From the NCBI GenBank assembly GCA_035606695.1, contig DATNEW010000020.1, forward strand, positions 62,001-126,000: a DNA stretch of 64,000 nucleotides. The letters are read 5' to 3'. The notes beneath the pieces are model-generated. The model saw only the letters and a program-made list of their open reading frames with translations, was not told the origin of the DNA and ran no database searches. Every line of letters starts with the position of its first letter. Within the stretch, counting starts at the first letter, position 1. The translations under genes were made by a program, and so were the position numbers. Positions 33,357-41,176 of this stretch are shown piece after piece. The DNA is from Gemmatimonadaceae bacterium. Lineage in GTDB: Bacteria; Gemmatimonadota; Gemmatimonadetes; Gemmatimonadales; Gemmatimonadaceae.

Positions 33357-34628
33357 ATCAAGACGCCATCGTCCACCGGTCGCGCGCTGATCGGGCTCAC
33401 GCTCGGTCTCGTCGTCGGTCTTGGCATCGCCTGGACGAATTCATCGGCGGGCCGGGTGTTCGCGTCGGCCGTCGAGCCAATCGGCACGCTGTGGGTGAAC
33501 GCGCTGCGAATGACCGTGGTGCCGCTGGTCGTGTCGTTGCTCGTCGCCACGATCGCGTCGCGCGAAGGCGCGGCGATGTTCTCCCGGCTCGGCCGGCGCG
33601 CGATCGTGACGTTCATCATTTTTCTCGTCGCGATCGCGGCGTTCGGGCTGCTCGTGGCGCCGCCCTTCTACTCGTTATTGCACGTCGACGCAGCATCGGC
33701 CGCGTCGCTGCGCGCGAGCGCGGGTGATGCATCGTCCGCGCCGCTGCCCGGGTTCGGCGCGTGGGTCGCGGGGCTGGTGCCGTCGAACATTCTCAAAGCC
33801 GCGGCGGACGGCGCGATGCTGCCGCTCATCGTCTTCGCACTCGTCTTCGGCTTGGCGCTTTCGCGGCTCGACTCCCAGAGACGCGCGCCGGTCGCCGACG
33901 TCTTTCGCGCGATCGCTGACGCGTCGGGCGTGATCGTGCGCTGGATTCTGCTCGCCGCACCGGTGGGCGCGTTCGCGCTGGCCGTGACCGTGGCGATTCA
34001 CTTGGGGAACGCGACGGCGCACGTGATCGCGTTCTACCTCATGAGCAACGTCGTCCTGCTCGGCGCGGTCGCAATCATCATTTACGTCGTCATTCCCATT
34101 ATGACGAAGACGCCGCTCGCGCGATTCGTCCGCGCGCTCGCGCCGGCGCAGGTGGTCGTCGTGACGACGAGATCCTCACTCGCCGCGCTCCCCGCCATGC
34201 TCGACGGGTGTACGCGAATCCTTGGTATTCCGCGCGCGGTGTCCGGCGTCGTGCTTCCGCTCAGCGTATCGCTGCTGCGCGCGAACACCGGATTGTCGTG
34301 GGTCGTATACGCCCTGTTTCTCTCGAAGTTGTATGGCGTTCCACTCGGCGCGGTGCAGCTGATCGGTGTCGCCGCCGTGTCGATCGCGATGAGTTTCAGC
34401 GTTCCGGGAATTCCGAGCGGCGGGCTGCTGATTGCGACGCCCTACTTCACCGCTGTCGGACTGCCCGCGCAGGGCATTGGCATTCTGATCGCGCTCGACG
34501 CCATTCCCGACATCTTCAAGACTCTCGTGATCGTGATGTCCGACGTATCGGTGACGCTGCTGCTGTCGCGCGATCCGGCGATATCAGCCGCCGCGGAACA
34601 CGAAGAACACGGCGCCGGCCATACATAG
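33357..34628 (+). CDS. Dicarboxylate/amino acid:cation symporter (SDF/DAACS family) with no canonical start for helix 1
   Basis: The carrier body is clear: multiple helices, the hairpin region with VVTTRSSLAALPAML (a Ser-rich HP1), and a later SFSVPGIPSGGLLIATPYF. It takes up glutamate, aspartate or C4-dicarboxylates with Na+ or H+. The first canonical start is GTG 33456, but that drops helix 1. In-frame codons upstream encode IKTPSSTGRALIGLTLGLV and a hydrophobic continuation, exactly a family helix 1. Between the frame stop at 33267 and GTG 33456 there is no ATG, GTG or TTG. I start at ATC 33357, where codons read I/M-KTP; CTG 33387 is another option. The 3' end overlaps the convergent DUF486 gene by 45 bp. 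Confidence 0.78.
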   Translation: MKTPSSTGRALIGLTLGLVVGLGIAWTNSSAGRVFASAVEPIGTLWVNALRMTVVPLVVSLLVATIASREGAAMFSRLGRRAIVTFIIFLVAIAAFGLLVAPPFYSLLHVDAASAASLRASAGDASSAPLPGFGAWVAGLVPSNILKAAADGAMLPLIVFALVFGLALSRLDSQRRAPVADVFRAIADASGVIVRWILLAAPVGAFALAVTVAIHLGNATAHVIAFYLMSNVVLLGAVAIIIYVVIPIMTKTPLARFVRALAPAQVVVVTTRSSLAALPAMLDGCTRILGIPRAVSGVVLPLSVSLLRANTGLSWVVYALFLSKLYGVPLGAVQLIGVAAVSIAMSFSVPGIPSGGLLIATPYFTAVGLPAQGIGILIALDAIPDIFKTLVIVMSDVSVTLLLSRDPAISAAAEHEEHGAGHT

Positions 34629-34952
34629 GCCCGCCCACAAAAAGTCGAGCTTGATGGGCTGCTTCATGTACAGCAGCGCAAAGGGAACGAACACCGCGAG
34701 CGTGATGACTTCCTGAATGATCTTGAGCTGGCCGAGCGACAGCGCACCATACCCGGCACGATTCGCCGGCACCTGCAGACAATACTCCAGAAACGCGATG
34801 CCCCAGCTCACGAGAATCGCGACGATCAACGGGCGATTGTGAAGGTTCTTGAGGTGCGCGTACCACGCGAACGTCATGAAGACGTTCGATCCGGTGAGCA
34901 AGAGGACCACGCGAACGATCGGAACAGAGAGGAAAGTGCGAATCTGCGACAC
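34584..34952 (-). CDS. DUF486 / DMT-family small multihelix membrane protein
   Basis: 122 residues, four membrane helices: VVLLLTGSNVFMTFAWYAHL, PLIVAILVSWGIAFLEYCL, an internal LKIIQEVITLAVFVPFALLYM and LWAGLCMAGAVFFVF. The sequence series NRPLIVAILVSWGIAFLEY and IIQEVITLAVF identifies DUF486, a compact drug/metabolite-transporter relative. Function is unknown. It lies 21 bp downstream of the phosphoesterase gene on the same strand and its C-terminus overlaps the convergent symporter gene. Confidence 0.85.
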   Translation of the reverse strand: MSQIRTFLSVPIVRVVLLLTGSNVFMTFAWYAHLKNLHNRPLIVAILVSWGIAFLEYCLQVPANRAGYGALSLGQLKIIQEVITLAVFVPFALLYMKQPIKLDFLWAGLCMAGAVFFVFRGG

Positions 34953-34973
34953 GCGTTCTCCGGCGCAGTGAGC

Positions 34974-36077
34974 TCACTTGCCGCGCGGACGGGTGAAGAC
35001 GTCCGATCCGAAGCCGGACAAGCCTTTTTGCGAGGCGTAGCCCAGGTGCGGCAGGCCGAAGATGTCTTCGACGCTGCGCAGCAGCGAGTAGTGATTGTAA
35101 GGCACCTTTGAGACTGTGCCCGGCTTGATGTAACGCGACAGAAGGACGGCGCCGATGCGCCCTCCGCCTGGACCATTGATTCCGGGACGAAGAACGTTCG
35201 GCCCCGGTTGTTCGTGGCAGCACGCCGTCGCGTCGATCGTCAACGCTTCGTCGAACGTGATGATCAGCAAACCGTCGGCGCGAAATGCCGGCGACGCGGT
35301 GATGATCGGCACCCAGTGGCGGAGAAACTCGTCCGCCGAGATGAGGCCGCCCGCCTCTCCATTGCGGCACGGATGGTCGTGTCCGTCGTGACACAAGCTC
35401 GGCGAAATGAAATTGAAGTTCGCCGTCGTCGCGGCCGATTGCAGATCCTGCTCGAATCCGGTGAGCGGACCGACGTTCTGCTGGCAGCGCGGCGTGTCGA
35501 TGATCGAGTGGAAGTAGACGAACGGGTTATGCTTGGTCGCGTAATTGTCGAGGGCGGTCGCGCGCGAGGTCGAGTCAATCGAGCCGATGACGGGATGCGC
35601 ACAGGTCGCCGGCTCGCGCGTGGGAGTCGCGCCCATGTCTTCCATGTACGCTTTCCAGGTCAGGCCCTTCGCGTCGAGCTGATCGGCCACGGTCTGGATA
35701 CGTGCAGGATACACGCAGCCATAGCCCGCCGGCTGGCCGTCTTTCGCCGAGGCGGTGTCCACGAAGTCGATGAAGCGCGGGCAGTCGATCTGCGTCTCAC
35801 GCGTCGGCGCGAGCCCACTGATCATGGCGATGTAGTTGTCGAGGCTCACGTGCCCCGTGCCGTGATACTGGCGCAGGAGCGCACCCTGCTTGCGCAGAGT
35901 GTCGGCCAGGTACGGCGCGTTCGAGCTGTCTCTGAACGTGGTGTCGTAGCCGGTGTTCTCGAGCACGATCACGAAGACGTGCTTGATCGGCGGCGGCCCG
36001 CGGCGGCCCTGGGCGGCCACCGTGCCCGTGATCAATGATCCGAGGAGTCCAGCGATAAGAATTTTGTAATTAAACAT
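34974..36077 (-). CDS. Secreted acid phosphatase / phospholipase C-type phosphoesterase
   Basis: 367 residues with a signal peptide (ILIAGLLGSLITGTVAAQ). The PF04185-like phosphoesterase core is seen: HVFVIVLENTGYDTTF (nucleophile region), YHGTGHVSLDNYIAMISG, then FIDFVDTASAK, and a late LIITFDEALTID with metal-binding Asp/Glu and HNxYSLLRSVEDIFGLPHLGY. It matches bacterial acid phosphatases of the SapM-like branch. The first codons (MFNYK) sit in an AT-rich stretch directly next to a palindromic-element arm, so the promoter and N-terminus abut inserted DNA. No strong ribosome-binding site is seen. Confidence 0.85.
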   Translation of the reverse strand: MFNYKILIAGLLGSLITGTVAAQGRRGPPPIKHVFVIVLENTGYDTTFRDSSNAPYLADTLRKQGALLRQYHGTGHVSLDNYIAMISGLAPTRETQIDCPRFIDFVDTASAKDGQPAGYGCVYPARIQTVADQLDAKGLTWKAYMEDMGATPTREPATCAHPVIGSIDSTSRATALDNYATKHNPFVYFHSIIDTPRCQQNVGPLTGFEQDLQSAATTANFNFISPSLCHDGHDHPCRNGEAGGLISADEFLRHWVPIITASPAFRADGLLIITFDEALTIDATACCHEQPGPNVLRPGINGPGGGRIGAVLLSRYIKPGTVSKVPYNHYSLLRSVEDIFGLPHLGYASQKGLSGFGSDVFTRPRGK

Positions 36078-36093
36078 TGATAATGATTTGATG

Positions 36094-36131
36094 TGTCATC
36101 CTGACCCCGGGCGAAGCGAAGGGGAAGGACC
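36094..36131. repeat. Solitary left arm of the dispersed palindromic element
   Basis: TGTCATCCTGA starts at 36094 and continues CGAAGCGAAGG ... AAGGACCC, matching the left-arm pattern of the elements at 6329 and 53683 in diverged form. An AT-rich 30-bp stretch precedes it, as at 6298. No right arm is present; a GC hairpin follows at 36169. Confidence 0.6.
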
Positions 36132-36168
36132 CCCGTCCCGACGGAGGGGCCCTCGGTCTCCGATACGC

Positions 36169-36196
36169 GAACGGCGGCGCCGAAGCGCCGCCGTTC
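36169..36196 (-). terminator. Strong GC hairpin with UUCG loop downstream of the VPS10-like gene
   Basis: GAACGGCGGCGC (36169-36180) and GCGCCGCCGTTC (36185-36196) form a perfect 12-bp stem. On the minus strand the loop reads TTCG closed by C-G, the ultrastable tetraloop. It lies 51 bp past the stop of the minus-strand gene ending at 36247. No T run follows, so it may be a transcript 3' end stabiliser or a Rho-assisted terminator. Confidence 0.55.
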
Positions 36197-36246
36197 AATT
36201 CTACCAGCCGGTCCGAGACTTCGCAGTTACCGCTGTTACTTCGCAG

Positions 36247-39200
36247 TTACTTCGTCTTGGGCGTTTTCGGCGTGTACCGGCCCGCACCGTCGTGGTCGTC
36301 CTCGCCGAACGGGGAACCGACGTCCGCATCGCCGCTGATCCGCTCGACCCGGAACGTCTGCTTGTACGTCTGGCCGTTCACGACCATGGTGACGAGATAG
36401 TCGCCGGTGTTCGCCAGCGAGCCGCCCGCGCCGCCAAAACCGCCACCACCACCGCCCCGGCCTCCTCCGGCGCACGGATTGTTCAAGCCGATCAGCTGCC
36501 AGATGCGATCGACCGGATCCAGCGCCTGATCGCCCATCGCGCCCTGCGCGGCGTTGGCACCACGCCGGCCGCCACGTGCCGCGCGCGCGACAGGCGCCGC
36601 GGCACCAGCCACACCCGTCGGACCCGCACCCTGCGTATCTGCGCAGAACGCCGCGCCGCCGCGTCCGCCACCGCCACCACGCCGCCCAGCCGCCGCTACT
36701 TCAGCCGGCCGTGCGCAGAAGGTTTCCCACTGCGTCGTCGGGTGGTCGCACGCCTGGCCACCGGCGCCGCCACGTCCACCACCACCGCCGCCGCGGCCAG
36801 CGAACGCGTTCGCCGCGGCCTGGGGATTCGACATCGCGTTCACCGCGGCGCGCACCTGACGAATTGCCGCGGTGTCGTAGCCGGCACGCGTCAACGAATC
36901 GAGCACCTGCGGCGCGCGCGCGTGCAGCAACACACTGTCACGACGTTGCGACGGCGACAATTCGGTCGCGACGCGACGCGCGATCGCCTGGAAGTTCCAA
37001 TCGACGTGATGCACACCCGCGCCACCCGGGCCGTTGAGACGCGCGAGCGTATCACCCGCCACATCGCTCACGACGAGCGTCACATTGCTCGGCGCGCCGC
37101 TGCCGAGACGATAGACGATGTCCGCGCCATACGGCGGATTCATGTACGTCATGTCCGACTGGCCGTAGCCGTTGCCCGGCAAGTTGAGCTGCGGACCTTC
37201 GCCCCACTGATACGCCGTCTTCGGCGCGAAGAGATACGTGCTCTGCGCCACGACCTTGGGCGTCATCTCCTCGAGCGCCGCGATGTCGGCCACCCACAAG
37301 CTGCGGCCGTGCGTGGCGGCGATGATCTCGTGGTCGCGCGGATGAATCTGCAGATCGAACACCGGCACCGTCGGCAGGTTCGACGAGAAGCGGCTCCACG
37401 TCTTGCCGCGATCGACCGACACATACGCCGTGCGCGAGCTGCCGACGAACAGCAAGTCGCGGTTGTGCGGGTCTTCGCGAATGACGTGCAGATAATCCTG
37501 CGGGCTCGACGACGGAAGATTGTTCACCAGCGACTGGAAGGTGCGGCCGCCGTCGTTCGTCACCCACAGATACGGCTTGAAGTCGTTCGTGCGGTGCGAT
37601 TCCGCCGCCACGTAGAACGTGAGCGTGTCGAAGTGGCTGGGCTCCACGCGCACGATGTACGCATCCCACGGCTTGCCGAGGGCGTCGAGCTTCGGCGTGA
37701 GGTTGTCCCACGTCGCGCCGTCGTTGTGCGTGATCCACATGTTGCCGTCATCGGTGCCGGCGAGCAGCAGGCCCGGCTTGATCGGCGACTCCTGCAGCGC
37801 GACCACCGTGCCGTACGCTTCGGCGCCCGTAATGTCGAGTGTGACGCCGCCGGTGTAGTGCTCCACCGTGTCGAGGCGCGCCACGCGAGCGCGCTCCTGC
37901 GCCGGATCGGTCTTCACCGAGAGGTCGCCTGAGATCGGATACAGATCCTCACCGCGCTTGGTCGACTTCAGCACTCGGCTGCCGCCGAGGTAGAACACCT
38001 GCGGGTTGTGCGGCGACAGGAAGTACGGGGATTCCCAGTTGTAGCGAATCTGAAGATCGATCGAATCCTGACGCTGCTTGGCGCGCAACGCGTCGACGCG
38101 CTGCTGCGTCGCGCGGTCCGACGCGACCGTGTTGTTGCCGAGCAGGATGGCGATCGAGTCGGCCCACATGCGGTACCGCTCGTTCCACGTCGGCTTGTTC
38201 ACGCGTCCGCGCGCGCCGGTGCGGAGATTCGTCTGTTGAATGCCGGCGTTCTGCGACTCGCCCCACACCATGTCGGGATCCGTCGGATCCTGCGCGGTAT
38301 AGAAACCGTCGCCGCCCGAGATCGTGCGCCAGTACGTGTTGTTGCTCGGGGTGCTGCGGCGGCGGCTCGGTCCGCACCACGCGCCGTTGTCCTGCGCGCC
38401 GGAGCAGATGTTGTACGGCACGGCGTAGTCGAAGCTCACGTCGTAGAACTGGCCGATGGGCAGGTTGCGCGGATACCAGAAGTTGCCGCCGCGGTCGTAC
38501 GTGATCGCGATGCCGCCGTCCATGCCGATGACCCAGCGCTCGGGATCGTTCGGATCGATCCAGATGGCGTGATCGTCGACGTGTACCTGCTGGGCGGCGT
38601 TCATCGTCGTCTTGCCGCCGTCATTAGAGACTTGTAATTCCGTGGACGAGAAGTAGATGCGGTTCTCGTTTTTCGGATCGACGCGCACCTGCGAGTAGTA
38701 GAAGGGCCGCGTGTCGATGTTGTTCATGTGCTCCCAGTGCGCGCCGCCGTCGGCCGAACGATAGAGGCCGTTCGCCGCGGGGTTGCGCTGGAATTGCATC
38801 GGGCCCGGCGCGATCGACGCGGCTTCCGTCAGCGCATAGACCACCTGCGGATTGCTGCGCGAGATCGCGATGCCGATGCGGCCCTTGGGGCCTTCGGGAT
38901 AGCCGTTGCCCTTGATCTCGTTCCACGTGCGTCCGCCGTCGGTCGACTTGAAGAGGCCCGACCCCTGGCCCGAGCCGCCCGAATTGAGCGAGAACGGCGT
39001 GCGATACCGCTCCCACATCGACGCAAAAAGCACATCGGGGTTCGACGGATCCATAGCCACGTCGATCGCGCCGGTACTCGCGTTCTTTCCCGGCAGAATG
39101 AGCGTGAACGTCTGACCGCCGTCCGTGGACTTGTACAGGCCGCGTTCGCCACCCGACTTCCACGCCGGACCGAGCGCCGCGACGTATACCGTATTGGCGT

Positions 39201-39669
39201 TGCGCGGATCGACGACGATGCGGCCGATGTGCTGCGACAGACGGAGTTGTGAAAGGTGCGTCCAGTGGGCGCCACCGTCCGTCGACTTGTAGATGCCGTC
39301 GCCTGGCTCGATGGTGTTGCGCGAGTTGGGCTCGCCCGTGCCGGCGTAGATGATGTTCGTGTCGCTCGGCGCGATGGCGAGCATGCCGAACGCCGCGACG
39401 TCCTGGTCGTCGAAGATCGGCTTCCAGGTGATGCCGTTGTTCATCGACTTCCAGATGCCGCCGCCCGCCGCGGCGACGTACAACGTCTTGGACGGTCCGG
39501 GAATGCCCTGCACGTCGGAGACGCGGCCCATGAAGTTCGAGGGGCCGACGGCGCGCCATCGGAAGGCGCTAATGATTGAGGAATCCAGCATTTGCGCCGA
39601 CGCAGAGGAAGCGAGCGCCAGGGCGCTCGCGGCCGCATAGACGGCGGTGATCAAACGGGATCGTTGCAT
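36247..39669 (-). CDS. Exported VPS10/sortilin-like Asp-box beta-propeller protein ('glycosyl hydrolase' family)
   Basis: 1140 residues from ATG 39669, preceded by AGGA at 7 bp and starting a signal peptide (TAVYAAASALALASSASAQ). A start 15 codons upstream lacks these. At least seven Asp-box motifs (KSTDGGAHWTH, KSTDGGQTFTL, KSTDGGRTWNE, RSADGGAHWEH, VTNDGGRTFQS) build beta propellers over residues 40-770. The C-terminal part is a beta domain split by a Gly/Arg-rich region (about 955-1080, runs of G with RGG) before a late VNGQTYKQTFRVERISGD. Such proteins are abundant in Gemmatimonadota and are often labelled glycosyl hydrolase without proof; no catalytic residues can be named. Confidence 0.88.
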   Translation of the reverse strand: MQRSRLITAVYAAASALALASSASAQMLDSSIISAFRWRAVGPSNFMGRVSDVQGIPGPSKTLYVAAAGGGIWKSMNNGITWKPIFDDQDVAAFGMLAIAPSDTNIIYAGTGEPNSRNTIEPGDGIYKSTDGGAHWTHLSQLRLSQHIGRIVVDPRNANTVYVAALGPAWKSGGERGLYKSTDGGQTFTLILPGKNASTGAIDVAMDPSNPDVLFASMWERYRTPFSLNSGGSGQGSGLFKSTDGGRTWNEIKGNGYPEGPKGRIGIAISRSNPQVVYALTEAASIAPGPMQFQRNPAANGLYRSADGGAHWEHMNNIDTRPFYYSQVRVDPKNENRIYFSSTELQVSNDGGKTTMNAAQQVHVDDHAIWIDPNDPERWVIGMDGGIAITYDRGGNFWYPRNLPIGQFYDVSFDYAVPYNICSGAQDNGAWCGPSRRRSTPSNNTYWRTISGGDGFYTAQDPTDPDMVWGESQNAGIQQTNLRTGARGRVNKPTWNERYRMWADSIAILLGNNTVASDRATQQRVDALRAKQRQDSIDLQIRYNWESPYFLSPHNPQVFYLGGSRVLKSTKRGEDLYPISGDLSVKTDPAQERARVARLDTVEHYTGGVTLDITGAEAYGTVVALQESPIKPGLLLAGTDDGNMWITHNDGATWDNLTPKLDALGKPWDAYIVRVEPSHFDTLTFYVAAESHRTNDFKPYLWVTNDGGRTFQSLVNNLPSSSPQDYLHVIREDPHNRDLLFVGSSRTAYVSVDRGKTWSRFSSNLPTVPVFDLQIHPRDHEIIAATHGRSLWVADIAALEEMTPKVVAQSTYLFAPKTAYQWGEGPQLNLPGNGYGQSDMTYMNPPYGADIVYRLGSGAPSNVTLVVSDVAGDTLARLNGPGGAGVHHVDWNFQAIARRVATELSPSQRRDSVLLHARAPQVLDSLTRAGYDTAAIRQVRAAVNAMSNPQAAANAFAGRGGGGGGRGGAGGQACDHPTTQWETFCARPAEVAAAGRRGGGGGRGGAAFCADTQGAGPTGVAGAAAPVARAARGGRRGANAAQGAMGDQALDPVDRIWQLIGLNNPCAGGGRGGGGGGFGGAGGSLANTGDYLVTMVVNGQTYKQTFRVERISGDADVGSPFGEDDHDGAGRYTPKTPKTK

Positions 39670-39747
39670 AGCAAATCCTGCTGTGTGGGGGACAAAGAGG
39701 CCTGCACACGACATTACCTCTACGAAGGGCGAGATGCGAGTGCTGGC

Positions 39748-39811
39748 GGGGCGTCGGGGCGTCGGGGCGTCGGGGCGTCGAGGCGTCGAGGCGTCGAGGC
39801 GTCGAGGCGTC
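39748..39811. repeat. Eight 8-bp tandem repeats, four GGGGCGTC then four GAGGCGTC
   Basis: A perfect array of 64 bp between the VPS10-like gene start and the dehydrogenase gene. The first four units are identical and the last four share one G-to-A change, which shows stepwise copy growth. Its complement, GACGCCCC units, appears at 39875-39906. Confidence 0.9.
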
Positions 39812-39874
39812 GGGCCGTGTGTGACCCATCGCTGTCACGTACATTGTCGTTCGGGTCGTTCGATCTTTCGCCCC

Positions 39875-39906
39875 GACGCCCATACGCCCCGACGCCCCGA
39901 CGCCCA
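39875..39906. repeat. Four inverted GACGCCCC octamers ending on the start codon of the dehydrogenase
   Basis: Units GACGCCCA, TACGCCCC, GACGCCCC and GACGCCCA run directly into the ATG at 39906, whose A is the last base of the array. They are the reverse complement of the array at 39748-39811, so the pair can form a long hairpin with a 63-bp loop. The array occupies the normal ribosome-binding-site position. Confidence 0.85.
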
Positions 39907-40997
39907 TGAAAACCCACAACGCCGTCATCATGACCGGCCCCAACCAGCCGCTGCGCATGATCCAGTTGCCGACGCCGGCGCTCGAGCCGGGCGCGGCGCT
40001 CCTCCGCACCACCTTCTCCGAGGTGTGCGGCACCGACGTGCATCTCTATCACGGAAAGTTGGACGTTCCATTCCCGATCATTCCGGGACACGTCTCCGTC
40101 GGCGTCGTCGAATCGTCGGGCGGAAAGCTCAAGGACATCGAGGGCAACACGATCAAGGAAGGCGACACGGTCACGTTCCTCGACGTCCACGAAACCTGCA
40201 ACAACTGCTATTACTGTCTGGTCGCGCGGCAGCCGACCAAGTGTCCGCATCGCAAAGTCTACGGCATCAGCTACAGCGCCAAGGAAGGATTGCTCGGCGG
40301 ATGGGCCGAGGCGATCTGGATGAAGCCGGGCGTGAAGATGATCAAGCTGCCGAAGGAGCTCGACGCGGAGACGTTCATCGGCGGCGGCTGTGGCCTCGTG
40401 ACCGCGCTTCACGCCGTCGACATGGCCGAAGTCCGGCTCGGCGAATCGGTCGCGGTGCTTGGCGTCGGCCCGGTGGGGCAGTCGTGCGTCGCGTTCGCGT
40501 CGCTGTCGGGCGCGGGCGAGATCATCGCCATCGGTGCACCGCGCCAGCGGCTCGACTTCGCGCGACGCATGGGCGCGACGGCGACGCTCGGCCTCGACCT
40601 GCCGCCGAGCGCGCGCGTCGAGGGTGTGCGCGGCGTGACGGGCGGCCGCGGGGCGGACGTGGTGATCGAAGCGAGCGGCGCACCGGAAGCGGTGAAGCAG
40701 GCGCTCGATCTCGTACGCGACGGCGGCCGCGTGGTGGTGTGCGGCCAGTATACCGACAACGGATCGATCGACATCAACCCGCACTGGCAACTGAACCGCA
40801 AGCACGTCGAGGTAAAGGGCTGCTGGGGTTCGCGCTACGATCATTTCCATCGCGCGGTGGCGCTGACGGCGCGCTACGGCGACAAGAAGCCGTGGCGCGA
40901 GATGGTGACGGCGCGTTTTACGCTCGACCAGGCGGACGAGGCGCTGGCGGCGGTGGAGAATCGGACGGCGATCAAGGCGGTGATTGTACCTAACTAG
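39906..40997 (+). CDS. Zinc-type medium-chain alcohol dehydrogenase, atypical at the GHE motif
   Basis: 363 residues of the MDR superfamily. Cys41 (EVCGTDVH) and His62 are catalytic-zinc positions, but the usual GHE is GHV (PGHVSVGVV), so the third ligand Glu is Val63. The structural zinc site is complete: Cys98, Cys101, Cys104, Cys113 (CNNCYYC ... KC). A Rossmann GVGPVG follows near residue 185, and the C-terminal catalytic lobe has NPHWQLNRKHVEVKGCWGS. It likely oxidises a polyol or threonine-type substrate with NAD(P). It is bracketed by GGGCG-core arrays: four octamers reach its start codon and eight begin 1 bp past its stop. Confidence 0.85.
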   Translation: MKTHNAVIMTGPNQPLRMIQLPTPALEPGAALLRTTFSEVCGTDVHLYHGKLDVPFPIIPGHVSVGVVESSGGKLKDIEGNTIKEGDTVTFLDVHETCNNCYYCLVARQPTKCPHRKVYGISYSAKEGLLGGWAEAIWMKPGVKMIKLPKELDAETFIGGGCGLVTALHAVDMAEVRLGESVAVLGVGPVGQSCVAFASLSGAGEIIAIGAPRQRLDFARRMGATATLGLDLPPSARVEGVRGVTGGRGADVVIEASGAPEAVKQALDLVRDGGRVVVCGQYTDNGSIDINPHWQLNRKHVEVKGCWGSRYDHFHRAVALTARYGDKKPWREMVTARFTLDQADEALAAVENRTAIKAVIVPN

Positions 40998-40998
40998 C

Positions 40999-41062
40999 GG
41001 GCGTATGGGCGTATGGGCGTATGGGCGTATGGGCGTATGGGCGTATGGGCGTATGGGCGAAG
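40999..41062. repeat. Seven perfect GGGCGTAT octamers plus one decayed unit after the dehydrogenase stop
   Basis: Copies start at 40999, 41007, 41015, 41023, 41031, 41039 and 41047; the eighth (41055) is GGGCGAAG. The array begins one base after the TAG stop. Same 8-bp period as the 39748 array but a different tail (TAT rather than TC). Confidence 0.92.
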
Positions 41063-41144
41063 GGCGGTTGACGCCGCTTACAAGCCTCTGACATCACCCG
41101 CACTGTCCATCCGACGCGTGAGACCATACGCTCAAGGAAAGACA

Positions 41145-41172
41145 ACGCCCATCGCCCATCGCCCAACGCCCA
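41145..41172. repeat. Four inverted CGCCCA heptamers just before a start codon
   Basis: Units ACGCCCA, TCGCCCA, TCGCCCA, ACGCCCA are followed by TCGC and then the GTG start at 41177. Their reverse complement TGGGCGN is the same core as the array at 40999, so the two flank a 82-bp spacer as an imperfect inverted pair. Confidence 0.8.
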
Positions 41173-41176
41173 TCGC

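Noticed and set aside
36088..37932. 614-codon plus-strand frame opposite the VPS10-like gene
   Set aside because: It is composed of Arg/Ala/His-rich sequence; the minus strand has eight Asp-box motifs and a signal peptide.
36247..39669. True glycosidase/sialidase
   Set aside because: Asp boxes alone do not prove catalysis; no arginine triad or catalytic Tyr/Glu set could be identified.
39748..41172. CRISPR-like array
   Set aside because: Units are 7-8 bp in direct contact with no spacers, and no cas genes are present.
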